Assembly: GCA_033980235.1 (NCBI GenBank)
Contig: CM067059.1
Coordinates: forward strand, 9,555,809 to 9,619,808
DNA from: Diadema setosum
Lineage: Eukaryota > Echinodermata > Echinoidea > Diadematoida > Diadematidae
Reading direction: 5' to 3'
DNA length: 64,000 bases
The position numbers and the translations under genes were made by a program. The stretch's first letter is position 1. Each line of letters opens with the position of its first letter. Positions 1 through 12,562 of this stretch are shown piece by piece. The notes beneath the pieces are model-generated. The model was not told the DNA's origin. It did not search any database and saw only the letters and a list, made by a program, of their open reading frames with translations.

Positions 1-868
1 ATGTAATTAAACCATTGTTGTTACACTACAGATTCTGAGAGTCTGCACAGTAGTCAGAGGTGTTCTTCAACTTTAAAAATTCAATTAAATAGTTGAACTA
101 AGCTCATTCAAAAGTTTGATCCATCCAATTCTTTTTCTTTCCGCCCATGCACCATGTATCCACTAGAAAAGGTCACATTCCATTCCCCTCTCTGAGTAAT
201 GTTTCATCCAGCTTGCGTTGTCGTTTTTAATTTTGATTATGTACTGAGATTTTTTGCTTTAATTACAATCATTTTGTTACACGTGTAATGAAATATAAAT
301 CGTTACCGGCAGAAACACAATAATTTTTTTAAACTGGCTTATGAATTGATATACGTCATCAATTGCAAAATGATCGAAACACCATGAACATTTTTTTTCA
401 ACAATAAGAACAACGTGGATATTTCAAAATGACTGCTTGAGAAATAACGTTACTTTTTTCTTCAAGTGATGGTATGATAAAGTAGTTTACTTCACGAATA
501 TTACAGAGGGCCCGAAAAAGAGCGATTTTTATGACCATTGTCAAACGCTTTGCAGCGGAGGTCAAATATCAGTCAGTATACTCGGAAACATTTTTAGCAA
601 CAAATTGAACTTGTTTGTACAATTTCAAATATATAATTTTCAAATGTTAAACAGTCGGCTTCTTTCTGGACCAATATGTAAACAAATCTTATTAATTCAT
701 TCTGGTATATTCAGACAGAAAGTGGAATGTCTTGTAACAATGAAGCATAACGTTCATATTGCTAAATGTATCTACTTTTATTGACGCATGAGTACAGCAG
801 GATTTACTATTACATTATTTTGTTGAGTTGAATACATTTTGGTTGTTGTTGTTGTTGTTTTGGGTGGG

Positions 869-899
<31 letters not shown>

Positions 900-1480
900 T
901 GCCTGAAATGTAGCAGGCTAGAAAATGTATCACAAAATGATGGTAGAAAGATATTTTAACTTGCGTTGCATTCAAACCGGCCACACGCCATGTGGCGCCA
1001 TAGGAAAAAAAAAAAGGTCTACATTGTTATTTTTTGTCACTAATGCACTGATTATGTATTAAAAAGAATTTTTCCTTCTTATAAGAAACCTGAGCCTACT
1101 ATTAAGTAGCCAAAACATTACTATCTCTTTGATAACAAGCTTCTCCCTTATCAACATAATATATAGAATGCAACTTTAATCACAGCATTTTTTGAAGTGT
1201 TCAATGTGCAGGCAATTGTGGTATAATAAAGAAAATAGAAGGATTTTGAATTAACAAAGACATCAATATAATGTCTCAGCACTTCTTACTTCAGTGTTTA
1301 TCATTTCCCTACAGTATGTTGCATGAGTATGATTATGCCTATGACACCAGCAAAATGCATTGTATTCCAAAGCAAATTAATGTCAGCATCTCTTAGATAT
1401 TATTCCAAACGTCCTGAGATCTTAAAAAAACAACAACACTTGCCTCTATATAGTGTGTATATACATTATGATAATAGGTC

Positions 1481-1541
<61 letters not shown>

Positions 1542-1552
1542 GTGTGTGTATG

Positions 1553-1598
<46 letters not shown>

Positions 1599-1934
1599 GA
1601 ACGTTTCTTAAAATAATGCAGCGTTAAGGTTTCTACAGTTTGCAGTGTCCATTTTCAAACTGAACCTGGCAGTATGCAGTCGTCACGGTCGTTAAAGGGT
1701 TGCAGCTTAAACTATACTAATGACAGAATTCCAATTACGGTCAGATCCATAACGAGAGATTTTATTGCGTTGAACTCTTCAGACTACCTACGCTCTTTAA
1801 CGTACATGCTTCTTTGCCAGAAGTGGTAGCACTATAACTCCTGACGTCCGTTTTCTTGAGTGGCTGAGTTGTTTCAGGTTGTTATGTTTGATTGTGATGG
1901 ATTCAGTTGAGAAACGAAAGGGACAATCGCATCA
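1..1934. other. Noncoding AT-rich stretch
   Basis: No splice-bounded ORF or recognisable product is visible. It contains T-rich GTTTT repeats near 860-900 and a long TA microsatellite (listed separately). Small ORFs in both directions are low complexity. Confidence 0.5.
1482..1595. repeat. (TA)n microsatellite with TG interruption
   Basis: Two TA runs of about 50 and 40 bp separated by a short TGTGTGTATG segment. It is long enough to extrude as a hairpin or cruciform and to slip in replication. Confidence 0.9.
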
Positions 1935-2112
1935 TCAGACACACACTGAGAGATTTGGGTAAGGGGCTTGTCTCATTGGAAAGAAAACATTAGAGCCAGA
2001 TGCTGGTGTGCCTAACATAGTTATCATGTTCGGATTGTTTGCATCGTCTGCGTATTCCTCTTCTCGGGAAATGGGGTCGTCTTTTCTTGGAGGGAGGGGG
2101 GGGGTTAAGGAA
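1935..2112 (-). CDS. Possible terminal exon of the same or another minus-strand gene
   Basis: A C-rich tract ending in CCTCCAAG precedes an open frame that reads KDDPISREEEYADD and later SNVFFPMRQAPYPN, stopping at 1937-1935. Composition suggests coding sequence. The frame needs a phase-2 junction, which does not match the phase-0 end of the exon at 3125, so an exon is missing or the pieces are unrelated. Other frames through the same stretch are also open for 18-31 codons. Confidence 0.2.
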
Positions 2113-2204
2113 GACTTTCTGAAAGAGTTATTGAGAGACATCCGCCTCGTAGTATCTGCGACTTGACCGATGTCCCGTGACGAGTGTGTCTGTGTGTTTA
2201 TGTT

Positions 2205-2207
2205 TAT

Positions 2208-2239
<32 letters not shown>
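2205..2239. repeat. (TG)n microsatellite
   Basis: About 15 TG units directly followed by G-rich sequence. Confidence 0.9.
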
Positions 2240-2243
<4 letters not shown>

Positions 2244-3124
2244 GTGTTAAGGGGAGGGGCATTGGCTTTATTTGCAAAAACGTATGAAGAAGAGCCCTAC
2301 ATTTATTGCACTACGAAAAGTAACAGGATTTCTCATCCTCTCCTCGTGAAATGGAGCAACATGATACGCTAAAATCAAATCAAACTAGCGTAATATTCAA
2401 AAGAATTCGTTAACAAATTAGGAAAGGGACCCTTATCTATCGCTGACTACTCAATAATTTGATGCTTACAATCTCAATTGGCTGGGAAGCCTGAAGGCAA
2501 GTCTGGAGCTTAAATGTAATTGTGTTTTAGAGAATAAATTTCCTTTGTATACCTGCCAGGCAAGTAGATAATCCAATGTATAACTTTCCATCACATCTTG
2601 AGAAAAAAAAAAAAACAGAAGTAAAGTAAAAAAAAAGAAAAAAAAAGAAAAAAAAAAAAGCCCGAAGCTATCTTGAACGTTTTTCATTTGCAGCGGGTTT
2701 CTATAGTATCTATAGTATAGAGAGTTATAAGCGATACAAGTTATAGTTTTAGAAAACACGTGGTGATGAAGAGAGGTGTCTCCTCTGTGCTTAGCATCAT
2801 TTACACTGTACGTCAATTTTATAGGGAAGGATACGTTGTGTACTTGACTTATTCTTGCCAACATTTCGTCTATTTAACTCTTCTCGTGCCCTAAAAGTGA
2901 GATATGCTCAAATTTCACACATACACCTAAATGGACAAGAAATTAATGGAGATGCAGAAAATTAATCCAATTGGTTCCTTCTTTGTAAGGGCTCGGTACA
3001 TGATTGATGGAATCCAAAGCAACGAACACACAACTGAAAATCGCAATAGACAAACAAACGCACAACATAACAGCAACATCAAAATCCTCATGTATCATAT
3101 CCACGATATCACTGGAATTTATAC

Positions 3125-4802
3125 CTCGCTACTTGGAGCTGTTTCAACGGCTCCAGTCTCAGGGTCCAGGAACGGCGGGCCAAAGTCCTCTTGGCCGATG
3201 TCGGACTCTTCATTGTCCTCCGACGCTGAGGGAGCCTGGCATTGTACGCCAGCTGCAACAGGAGGAGAATGACAGAAGTCAATTTCAAACAAAGACTGGC
3301 ATTGCAGTACAGATCTATAGTTGATTATTATCCATCTTAAGGTATCGTTTACCGTTGGGAGCAGTGATTTCCACTTATCAGATTTGATGCATATGGCAGT
3401 GTGTTGTAGGTCAGTTTTATCACAAAACATCCTACCATATACAAATTTCGCAATAGAGCCCAAAATATAAGGAGATGTCACTATTTTTCTCACTAAACCA
3501 CAACTGTAGACGGTTTAGTCTAGAAACAATGTAATCATAACTATTGTTCACATTTAGTTTATTTAGCAATACTTAACATTGATTATAATGACTAAAATTT
3601 TTACATTGGTTGTTCTTATCCCAAACTCACATTTTCGAAGTATTTTGAAGCACTAAAAATTGGTTTTTATTTCATCTGCAAATGGTAAATAATGCCTTTA
3701 AAAGATAATCCATGCTTCTTTTATGGCGATTTTGATTTTATCAATATTTTTATCTTATCAATGAAGTTAATCAATTTGAACTTGAACTTGAACTTGAACT
3801 AGATAAATATTTACAAGATCCCTGTGATACAGAAATGCATTAAACTCGCTTTTTCCTTAAAGAGCAATGTTTAAGTAAAACAACAACAACAATAACAACA
3901 AACTGGCTACCTTATGTTTCAAAATGTAATTTATTCTTGCCCAATAATATACTCACAACTACATTCACCCAAAAATTCTATCAGCTCACAAATCATTAAG
4001 ACAATATGGACCTGATGTATATGGAGTGCTCTTCCAAATCTTTTAACATCTATCAATCTATCATCAATTACATCTTTCTTTGGAAAACTTTTACGAAAAA
4101 AATTCAAAGAAATTGCGACAAATAGATAGATACATTAGATGGTAGATTACTCATGAAATGAATAATTCAATCAATTAAAAAGCAGTATTAAAATATCATG
4201 TAGTATTTAGAACGGTTACACTTGTTATCTTGCATCTGAAAATTTCTTCAATATAATTTCTATTAACTTTTTGATAAAACTTGATTTTCACAAAATATAT
4301 ACTTATTATCATTGCTACTGTTTTAGTTTCGTTTGTATATTGATTTCTTGAAAAGTTGCAGAGAAAAAAAACAACACAAAAGGATACAAAGTTGCAATGT
4401 CTGTATATAGTTGAGCAGACAATACTTATTCCTGTGGGCGTGGCAATTTTGACGTTTTTTTTTTTTCAGAGCTAAAGCCTTTCAGTCAACTTTAATAATA
4501 ATAATAATAATAATAGTGAGACTCTTATAAAGCGCTCATTTGTACCTAAAAAAAGATACTCAAGGCGCTATACATAGAACAGAGTACATAATTGTGTCAC
4601 GTTACCAGAGTATCACAGAAAATGATAAGACAATAAACCAACAAACAATATATACGTTCACATATACATACAGGTATGGTCAATTTAATTGAAAATGTAG
4701 GTCTGGAGACGAGTATAGGACTTTAGACGAGTATAGGTGTTTTCTACATAATCTATATCAGTGATCGTTCTTTTTGCTTGTCGGAAACTTATATATATAT
4801 AA

Positions 4803-4850
<48 letters not shown>

Positions 4851-4881
4851 TCACACACACTCACACACACACACATACACT

Positions 4882-4920
<39 letters not shown>

Positions 4921-7351
4921 TCACACACACTCACACACACACATACACTAATGTATATATATATATAACATTATAGATACATGTATACATTGCATATATG
5001 AGCGTATTCAGGGAAGATCACTTTTATGTTTATTGTGCGCAGAGAATGTGAAATCACATGAAAGAACTGTAATTTGGGGATCGTCACGTTTTATCGTCAG
5101 TGATATTACCTAATTAGTAACCATTTTGCCAACACTCATCGTGGTGTCGAATGCTATCCCACCGACTTTGTTAAAATGTCACTACCTACTTGATTGAATA
5201 TTCCTGAATACAAAACAAGACGTCAACATCCTGTTTTCCTCAACCATGCGTTCTTCCTCTCCCTCGGATCTTCACTAGGTACTTGCCCAACGCATCTGAT
5301 CAGTCCACCCTCCCCCACTTCCCACCCCATCCCCCCCCCCCCCCAAAAAAGAAGAAAAATTGATATGGCCATCCCCAAAGTACCATAGACATCTACGCGA
5401 CACTACTCAACAACGTTTCATCATAAAGTGTACAACTCAACATTCGTCAGACTAATGTAATATATTAAGCACTACGTAAGTTTAAATTTTCATGATAATC
5501 ATAATTTTTACGAGGAAATGCCCTGAATTAGCCTCATAATTATGTTCCCCATTCAATTGCACTTCGCAAGATATCCTTGTTGGAAAGAACACAGTGCCCC
5601 ACAGTGGGATACACAATGTGGAACACACTGTGAACACAGTGTGAAATCTCTTCACACTGTGGAATTTTGAGGGTTTTAACAATGTGAGCACATTGTGAGT
5701 CATCAATTCAAGGTTTGATACAGAAAAATAACATAACTATGTGAATTCTCTTTAACAAAAAAAAAAAAAAAACCACAGTGTGAAATCATCTCCACACTGT
5801 TAAATTTGAGGATTTTCACACAGTCGACTATATGTGACACATAATGAGACACTGCTGTGTTCTTTCCTGCAGAGATATACTTTATACTCTCTCAAAGAAA
5901 TTTAAGAAGAATCATATCCTGTATATTAGATTGTTTGACATTTGTAATGATTTAGCAGTGAAACGGTAGGCGGGAGAGAGGGTCAATTTTGTTGAATTGT
6001 CAAGAAAAGATTGATTCTTCATGATTTTAAACGGATAACCTCCTGATGACCACTTTCCCCGCTGCGAAACAAAAAAGCCTTCAAAGAGGAGGTTCGTTTG
6101 TAAGTTGCATCATGTTAGTTATGTTATCAGACAAAATTGGGAGGGGTAACAAACTTTACTGTAGGAACCCACATTCATCACATTCATCATGTTTTAATCC
6201 TTGATTCCCCAAACTGACCTTACTCAGAATGAACTTTGCTTTAAACGCGCTTATGTCAGTGGCGTATCCGGGCAATTACCCCGAGAGGGCAATTACCCCC
6301 CGGCCAATTACTGGTTGGTGGTAAGGTTAGAGTAGAGATTAGGGTTAGGGTTAGGTTTAGGGTTAGGAGTTTGGGTTAGGGTTAGGGTTAGGTTCAGGAT
6401 TAGGATTACGATTAGGGCCAGGGGAAGGGTGCGGGGTAATTGCCCAGGGGGTAATTGCCCTAGACCCGTCAGTGGCAGATCTGATACGCTACATGATGAT
6501 TAAAACGAAAGTAAAAACAAAATAAAGTTAACGTAAACAGGTTTTGTGTGCAGCGACTGTGCTAATAAATTATGAAGACACAACACAGTGATAATGTATC
6601 AAGCATTGTCAAGTAAGTTTTACGTCGTGTCACAAGCGAAATGTTTTGTAAACGTTGATATAGGCAAAGCAAACGTAAACGAATATATACCCTCAAAAAT
6701 TTCAGGGTCAACTTTAATTACAAATCAAATAAAATCAAACCTCCTTTTAAATAAAAATGGACGGGGATCTGCATAATCATCCTGACTTTAAATCGAGAAG
6801 TAAAATGCGTGATAAAATATCAAATAACAATAATGATATCGCCTCTCTATTTATATTCACGTAAACATCACACGATTAAAAAAGGGGAGCCACACCCATG
6901 TAATTATTAAGCCGGAATGACGTGACTGTTCCATCACATCCATTCTATCATTATTTTTCTCTCTTATTATTACCCAATCTCCCCTCCCCTCGGTTACGGG
7001 CGTAACATCAACCACAGAATAGGATTATTCATGCGTCTTCTTATATACTCCAGTGCATCTTCGCTGACGCCATGAAGCACCCACAAGTACTGAAATCGTC
7101 AGTTTAAGGGTTGGTAATCTTGGAACAAGTGACGTGAGGTTTGCTCGGTCCCACATCAAAAGGTCAAGAGTTTCCCTTCGTTCTTTTTTCCCTTCCCTTC
7201 CTTACTTACATTGACAGATTTAGATAGGCCTACCTGCGTGTTATGCTGTGTACTTTAATAAAATTACCGTTTCAGAGCCCGTAGTGAACATATATTCACA
7301 GCAATTTGTGACACACTGTGGAATCCCAAAAAGAGAGCACACTCGCCTTGT

Positions 7352-7409
<58 letters not shown>

Positions 7410-8060
7410 TAATATCAACACATGCTCTGAGAAAATAAATAATCGCACAGAGCAGCGTCAAGATATTAGCACATACCTACATTTTCCATTTAACCGTTAA
7501 AAAAAATGATACATCCATCTCCTAGTATAATAGATCAAAGTTATTTCTTTCACTTGGATAGATTTTTTTTTTATGTTCATACATTATCATTATGATTTCG
7601 GTTTTGACGAAGGCTTGACTGGGCTGACTATAAGGATAAGATTTGTACCCTATTTTCATGAACATATATAATGCCAAGAGCAGGATTTTACATGCGCGTA
7701 CGGCACAATGGGAAAACACCGCTACGTATTTCCTATCACGACAGTAATGCTACTAAGTATGCAAGGAAAAACTTGGGTGGTTTTAAAAGACACAAGTCAC
7801 TATTTGCTATTCGGGAGATTTATGAAGTGTGGCACAGGCTGAACTGTAGGTGATTATAGATATAAAATTTTGTTCATTGTGTTAATCCTAACTGTATCAC
7901 CTAACATACCATGTAACAAATCAAATGCATATTTTGCTTTAACGGAATATAGAATTCAGGCAATAAATACTTGTATATTAGTATATATTTTCATTTCATT
8001 TCATTTCATCTATTTCATTTCAAATAACAAAAAAAATTATCAGAAAGTAACAATACTATG

Positions 8061-8115
<55 letters not shown>

Positions 8116-8131
8116 TGTGTGTGTGTGAGTG

Positions 8132-8196
<65 letters not shown>

Positions 8197-10205
8197 GTAT
8201 AAACATAATGCCTTGTCCTACCTGACACATAATTTCCATAACGTTTGGCTTCAGTAGTATCGGACACGCTAAATTCCATAGACACACAGTCGTGGAAACG
8301 AGATATACTAAACCACTGAATTTGAAACAGTGATAGATCGGGGCATACCATCTTCTAGTTTTCTGAGTAAATAATATCTCTATGTGATTAATAGGAGCCT
8401 GTCAATTAATGCTACGTTGTGTCAATAAATCGGACTCAGAACCCTCTCCTCCCTTCGCACCGTCTCTCCCAATGAATATAGGTTATATCACTCTCTCGCT
8501 TTCTCTCTTACTCCCCCTCTCCGTCTCTGCATTCTCCCTTTCTTTCCTCACCAAAGTGAATATCTCTTCCGCGAATAATTGGTGAGCGATGTCTACGCGC
8601 TCGCCCACGAGCGTCAGTGCATCGGTGGCGTCAGCAAAATCCGGTGTATAGAACTGTACAGGAAACGTTACAGTGTGCATTTTTTTTTTGATCTTCTTTG
8701 TATGGAAATATCGCCGGAAATGAATTTTTTTTCATTGGGCATACTGTCAAACTGCTTCGAGGGAAGTTTAATTCCATTACAATTGCGCCTATACAACACA
8801 CCGCAGTGGGAAAATGTCCAACGACGCTGGAGACATGTGGGTGTATAATTGATAAGTTATCTCATTATCCCCTAAAAAAAAAATACAATCAGATTTTCGC
8901 ATTGATAGCACCCAATATGATTAAACTGTCTAAATGCTACTTCAAGGTCTTAAAATATAACATCTTAGCTCTATTTTGCAGAAAACCCCATTCGATTTGG
9001 TAAAGCGGTCACAGAGAAATGTGGATTGTTGCAAAAGCATGTCATGAGTCTGATTCTTCCAAGTTTAGCACTTCGATGCTCTTGTGTGTGAATACAATAG
9101 ACAAAACTTGGAGGGAAGAGATTCCTGACATCCTCTACAAAATTCCTCATTTCTCTTTGACCACTGAAGCAAATCGAATGAGGTTTTCTGTAAGATGTGG
9201 GCAATGAGTTATAGTTTCATACCCTGAATTTGTATTTAGATTGATTCTCTATTTCTAAAGATATCATTGCGGAGCTCCCGTTGTCATTTTTTTTTTTTTT
9301 TTGGGGGGGGGGACATACGGTACAGTGCGCTGGAATGGTTATGATTCTCGTTATGTCCTAGTTCTACGATTATTCTACACACGTACGTACTCTCAGTGTA
9401 TAGAGATAAAATGTATATATACAAATGCCTTCATATTATGAATGCATGCATGCATGTATGTATGTATTTGTATACATATTAGGTTATACTATGTATACAA
9501 TATGCACAGTTGCATTGTGTTTACACAAAATATCTGTACACACGCATGTCACTTGATGTGTGGATTTGCATACGGATATTATACATAATCCACAAGGCAA
9601 ATACAGAAACACAAAGAAACACCTTCTTATTTTGTATATGTAAGAGGGATCAGAGTAATTTATGATAAAGATGCACTGTGTCACCACGTTGTCAATTATA
9701 GTGGTTTTATAGTCCATTTGTTTTGAATGCTGTATATCATGTAGGCCTATACAGTACATGTAGAGACACTGCATCTCATTTCGTTCCTTCAAACGCAGGA
9801 ACACGCATATATCAACAACCACAGAAGCATACACCAAAAGGAACACCCAATCCAAATGATTACAAAATACACGTATACATATTAATTATTATTTACATTT
9901 TCGTTTAAACTGTGGGGAAAAAAAAGATGTCTGTGGAAAATGTAAGGATACTAAGACGGAATGATTAGTCTGAGCTCCTATGAGTGTAATATACAGTATA
10001 TTATGTAGTGTAATCGTCTCATAAAGAGAGGTGTTGTGGTGACCTGCCCACAAAGAATGAGAATACTCGAAGGTAATCATTGATAATATGATCACGGATG
10101 ATAATCATGTAGGTGTCCATTTAATATCATACATGAACTAAAGCACACAATCACACACACACACAAAGTACACGCACGTGATATGTATATCCGCATACGT
10201 CTGTG

Positions 10206-10255
<50 letters not shown>

Positions 10256-10310
10256 GTGTGTGCATACATGACATTGTGTGTTTAATCTAATAATAATAAT
10301 AATAATAATG

Positions 10311-10356
<46 letters not shown>

Positions 10357-11747
10357 TAATTGACAGTGCTTATAGCGCATAACACAGAGTACATTGCCCT
10401 ATGCGCTCAAACAATAAAGATTATACAAATACATACAATTCCAATTGTGTGATGTGTTCCCAGTTGTCATACATTTTTATGTTAGTATGAATCAATATTC
10501 TACATGGAAGGCAGGTAGTGTGCTTATTAAAACCATCTTCGTCTCTTCTTTTAGGTCCCCTTGATTTGTTGGATAGCTACACGAAAGGACTACGAAATAA
10601 GGAGAGATCGTGCTATAATGACTCATCAGCTATACCAAAATGGCTATAGTTCTTTATCCTCTTCTTGTTGACAAACGGCTCGCAATAATGGTGAATCGCA
10701 CACCATGATGAAGAAAAGTTCGAAGAATAGAGCATCAAGTGGAGCAGTATCAATAATCAGTAAGTAAAAGATATCGAATTTAAAATGATTTCATGTTTTC
10801 ATGAACTAGGCGGTATGTCATCATCATGATTTAGTGGTGTCTCTTTAGTGGTGCTTAAAGGTCTCTCATGATCTAGGCTTTAACACATGGATTTCAAAGC
10901 ACTCATAGAAAACAATAATTATCAACAAAAATACAGAAAATGAGGGATTCTTGAGTTGCATATTACCTGAATAGCTATGGTTGAATGATTAGTAACCCAA
11001 ATCATGTTTGTAAATTTTGCATAATAATACTAACTGGTGTGGAATTTGATTTTCTATTCTATTCATACCCCCTTTGTACTGCCGTTTGCTTGACGAAATT
11101 CATTTTTATTCCCGGATCAATTTGAATACGGAGCAGAGAATCCCTTCAATTACACTCATTCCGGCAAATGGTGTGGAGGAATGCCTTCGATACTACCGCC
11201 ATGTTTGCTTTTGGCGTACAAACAGTCTAGATCGTTCTTCGAAACCCTGCAAGCACTGGGCAGGGTTTTTTTTTTTTTTTTATAGAGACAAGGAGAAAGT
11301 ATTCAGGGAGTCAACGAATCCACGAATCATCAATCCAAATTTATCAAATAATGCAGCAATGCTGGAATTTACTCGCTAAATCATTTTCATAGTACACGTG
11401 CCCCCGAATATTTCTGACATTCAAAATGATAGCTAGCTATGCTATCTCCCTCTCTCCCTATCTCTCTTTCTATCTCTCTCTGTCTCTAGCTCTCTTCCCA
11501 CACACAAAATGAGGTGTGATTCTCATTCACATTTTTAATCAAGTGCGTGGGTCGTTCGTTCCTAACTTAAAGGTACGTGGCTAGACATCGATGGTTCGAT
11601 GCTAACCTTTACAGTGACCATACAAAATTCCTTTACCGTATGGAACACGACATTCTGTCCAATTGGTTTCAAAGATACGAGAGTGCTGTCCTTAACAGTC
11701 ATCTACTCACCGGATATTAAAAGCAGCAGGGCCAGTCTCAGATACAT
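3125..11747 (-). CDS. Putative secreted acidic protein, partial gene (two exons)
   Basis: On the minus strand 11747-11711 encodes [12 protein letters not shown], ends in phase 1 and is followed by a GTGAGT donor. At 3252, after a strong polypyrimidine acceptor ending in GTTGCAG, an exon begins in matching phase and continues [16 protein letters not shown] to about E55 at 3125, where GAG|GTATAA is a possible donor. Joined, the two give a textbook signal peptide with cleavage near VQC|QAP, then an acidic, proline-containing segment. The intron would be about 8.5 kb. If the donor is not used, translation ends one codon later, giving a 56-residue product. No family is recognised. The evidence is signal peptide plus splice-site fit only, and the rest of the gene is unresolved. 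Confidence 0.4.
3337..3701. mobile_element. TTAA-flanked MITE, family A copy 1
   Basis: About 365 bp with a second copy at 43820-44186 (shared internal blocks such as CACAAAACATCCTACCAT and TTTATTTCATCTGCAAATGG). The ends are imperfect inverted repeats: the left end reads GTTTACC-TTGGGAGCAGTGA and the right end, reversed, reads TTTACCATTTGCAGATGAA. TTAA lies at both borders, as for piggyBac-type insertion. No ORF of transposase size. Confidence 0.6.
3776..3800. repeat. (TTGAAC)n short tandem repeat
   Basis: Four consecutive TTGAAC units, the last followed by TAGATA. A hexamer repeat without further context. Confidence 0.7.
4498..4580. repeat. (TAA)n plus AGCGC-type retroposon tail
   Basis: A (TAA)7 run followed by CTTATAAAGCGCTCATTTG and AAGGCGCTATACAT. 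The region after 10290 has a similar build ((TAA)n, then TTATAGCGCATAAC and CTATGCGCTC), which suggests the same family of retroposon ends. Confidence 0.4.
4790..4975. repeat. Compound (TA)n / (CA)n microsatellite
   Basis: Alternating blocks of TA and CACACTCACA repeats; the block TATATACACTCACACACACT occurs twice, about 70 bp apart, indicating unequal duplication. Confidence 0.85.
5572..5877. mobile_element. MITE filled with CACTGTG palindromes
   Basis: Ends are inverted repeats: TATCCTTGTTGGAAAGAACA on the left and, reversed, TATCTCTGCAGGAAAGAACA on the right. The interior holds at least seven copies of CACACTGTG, CACAGTGTG or close variants. About 306 bp, no ORF. Confidence 0.6.
6264..6467. 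mobile_element. TIR element carrying TTAGGG telomere-like repeats
   Basis: Flanked by a perfect 9-bp direct repeat GTCAGTGGC (6255-6263 and 6468-6476). Inside each end are inverted copies of GGGCAATTACCCC, doubled at both sides. The core (about 6325-6415) contains some ten TTAGGG or one-base variants (TTTAGGG, TTAGGA). No ORF. It looks like a small DNA element that has captured or amplified telomere-type repeats. Confidence 0.65.
7345..7402. repeat. (TA)n microsatellite
   Basis: About 25 TA units. The preceding GTGACACACTGTGGAATCCC resembles the CACTGTG motifs of the MITE at 5572. Confidence 0.9.
8063..8193. repeat. (TA)n-(TG)n-(TA)n microsatellite
   Basis: Two TA blocks of about 45 and 55 bp around a GCATGTGTGTGTGTGAGTG spacer. 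Self-complementary as a whole. Confidence 0.9.
8978..9192. mobile_element. Foldback MITE with about 90-bp arms
   Basis: The left arm begins AGAAAACCCCATTCGATTTG and the right arm, reversed, begins AGAAAACCTCATTCGATTTG. Similarity continues through AAAGAGAAATG and beyond on both arms, leaving a short loop. No coding capacity. Confidence 0.65.
10206..10355. repeat. (TA)n and (TAA)n microsatellites
   Basis: TA run at 10206-10254, then a TAA/TGA run at about 10289-10355, followed by a retroposon-like AGCGC segment to about 10440. Confidence 0.85.
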
Positions 11748-12504
11748 CGTAAGATGCCGGTAAGCTCTCGTCACCTTGTCTCAATAAAGCGGGCAGATTG
11801 CTCTTGTCAAGTCCACCTTCCGCCTACAATCTCGCGATGACAATTCCACTGATGCCTGCAGCAACGTGAAGAGGTACGCTAAGTTGCACGGCGGACGATC
11901 TAGGAGAACCCCCGTGCCTACGATTGCATTATGTCAGGGTTCACGCGCATAGTGAAAGTATGTATACTTGGCGCCTACTGGCATACACGCGAATTCACAT
12001 ACACTCAAACACCATACATAAGGCACGGACACACTCGCACACAAAGCACGTATACACACAAGTTATCCTCTCCGCTACTCGATCGATGATCTTGCGACGT
12101 CAAAAATTGTCTTTGCGGAGGAGCTTCCGAGATGCAATGGTCGGTGCGGGCAGCTTAGAATAATATCCCGCAATAGCGTTTGATGGAGCCATATGGGTTA
12201 TAAACAGGGAGGAATATCGATCGATGGGTTTTGCTTCATTTGAAAACCTCCGTGCGAAGTTGGGGATGAGTGAGGCGGACAGGAAGAACACGTCCATGGG
12301 AGGATGCATTATGGACTGGCGCCCTCAGTCAACGAGACCCTCCACCACGGTGTGTTAATCATTTTGGTGGTCACCACCTTAATGGGATTTAAGAGCTTTG
12401 TTGAAAGGTCGGAAGAAGAAAAATAAAAAGCGATATCTTGAAGTGTAATGCATATATTATGTTGTGATGCACTTATGTGGTGTGTGCACTTATGTGGTGT
12501 GCGA

Positions 12505-12562
12505 ATGTGTGTGTGTGTGTGTGTGTAATTAGATGCACACACACACACACACACACACACAC
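12505..12562. repeat. (GT)n-(CA)n inverted microsatellite
   Basis: About 11 GT units, an 8-base spacer (AATTAGAT), GC, then about 13 CA units. The two halves are complementary and would form a long hairpin in single-stranded form. Confidence 0.85.

Noticed and set aside
1323..1616. 97-codon plus-strand ORF
   Set aside because: Half of it is YIYIYI from a TA microsatellite.
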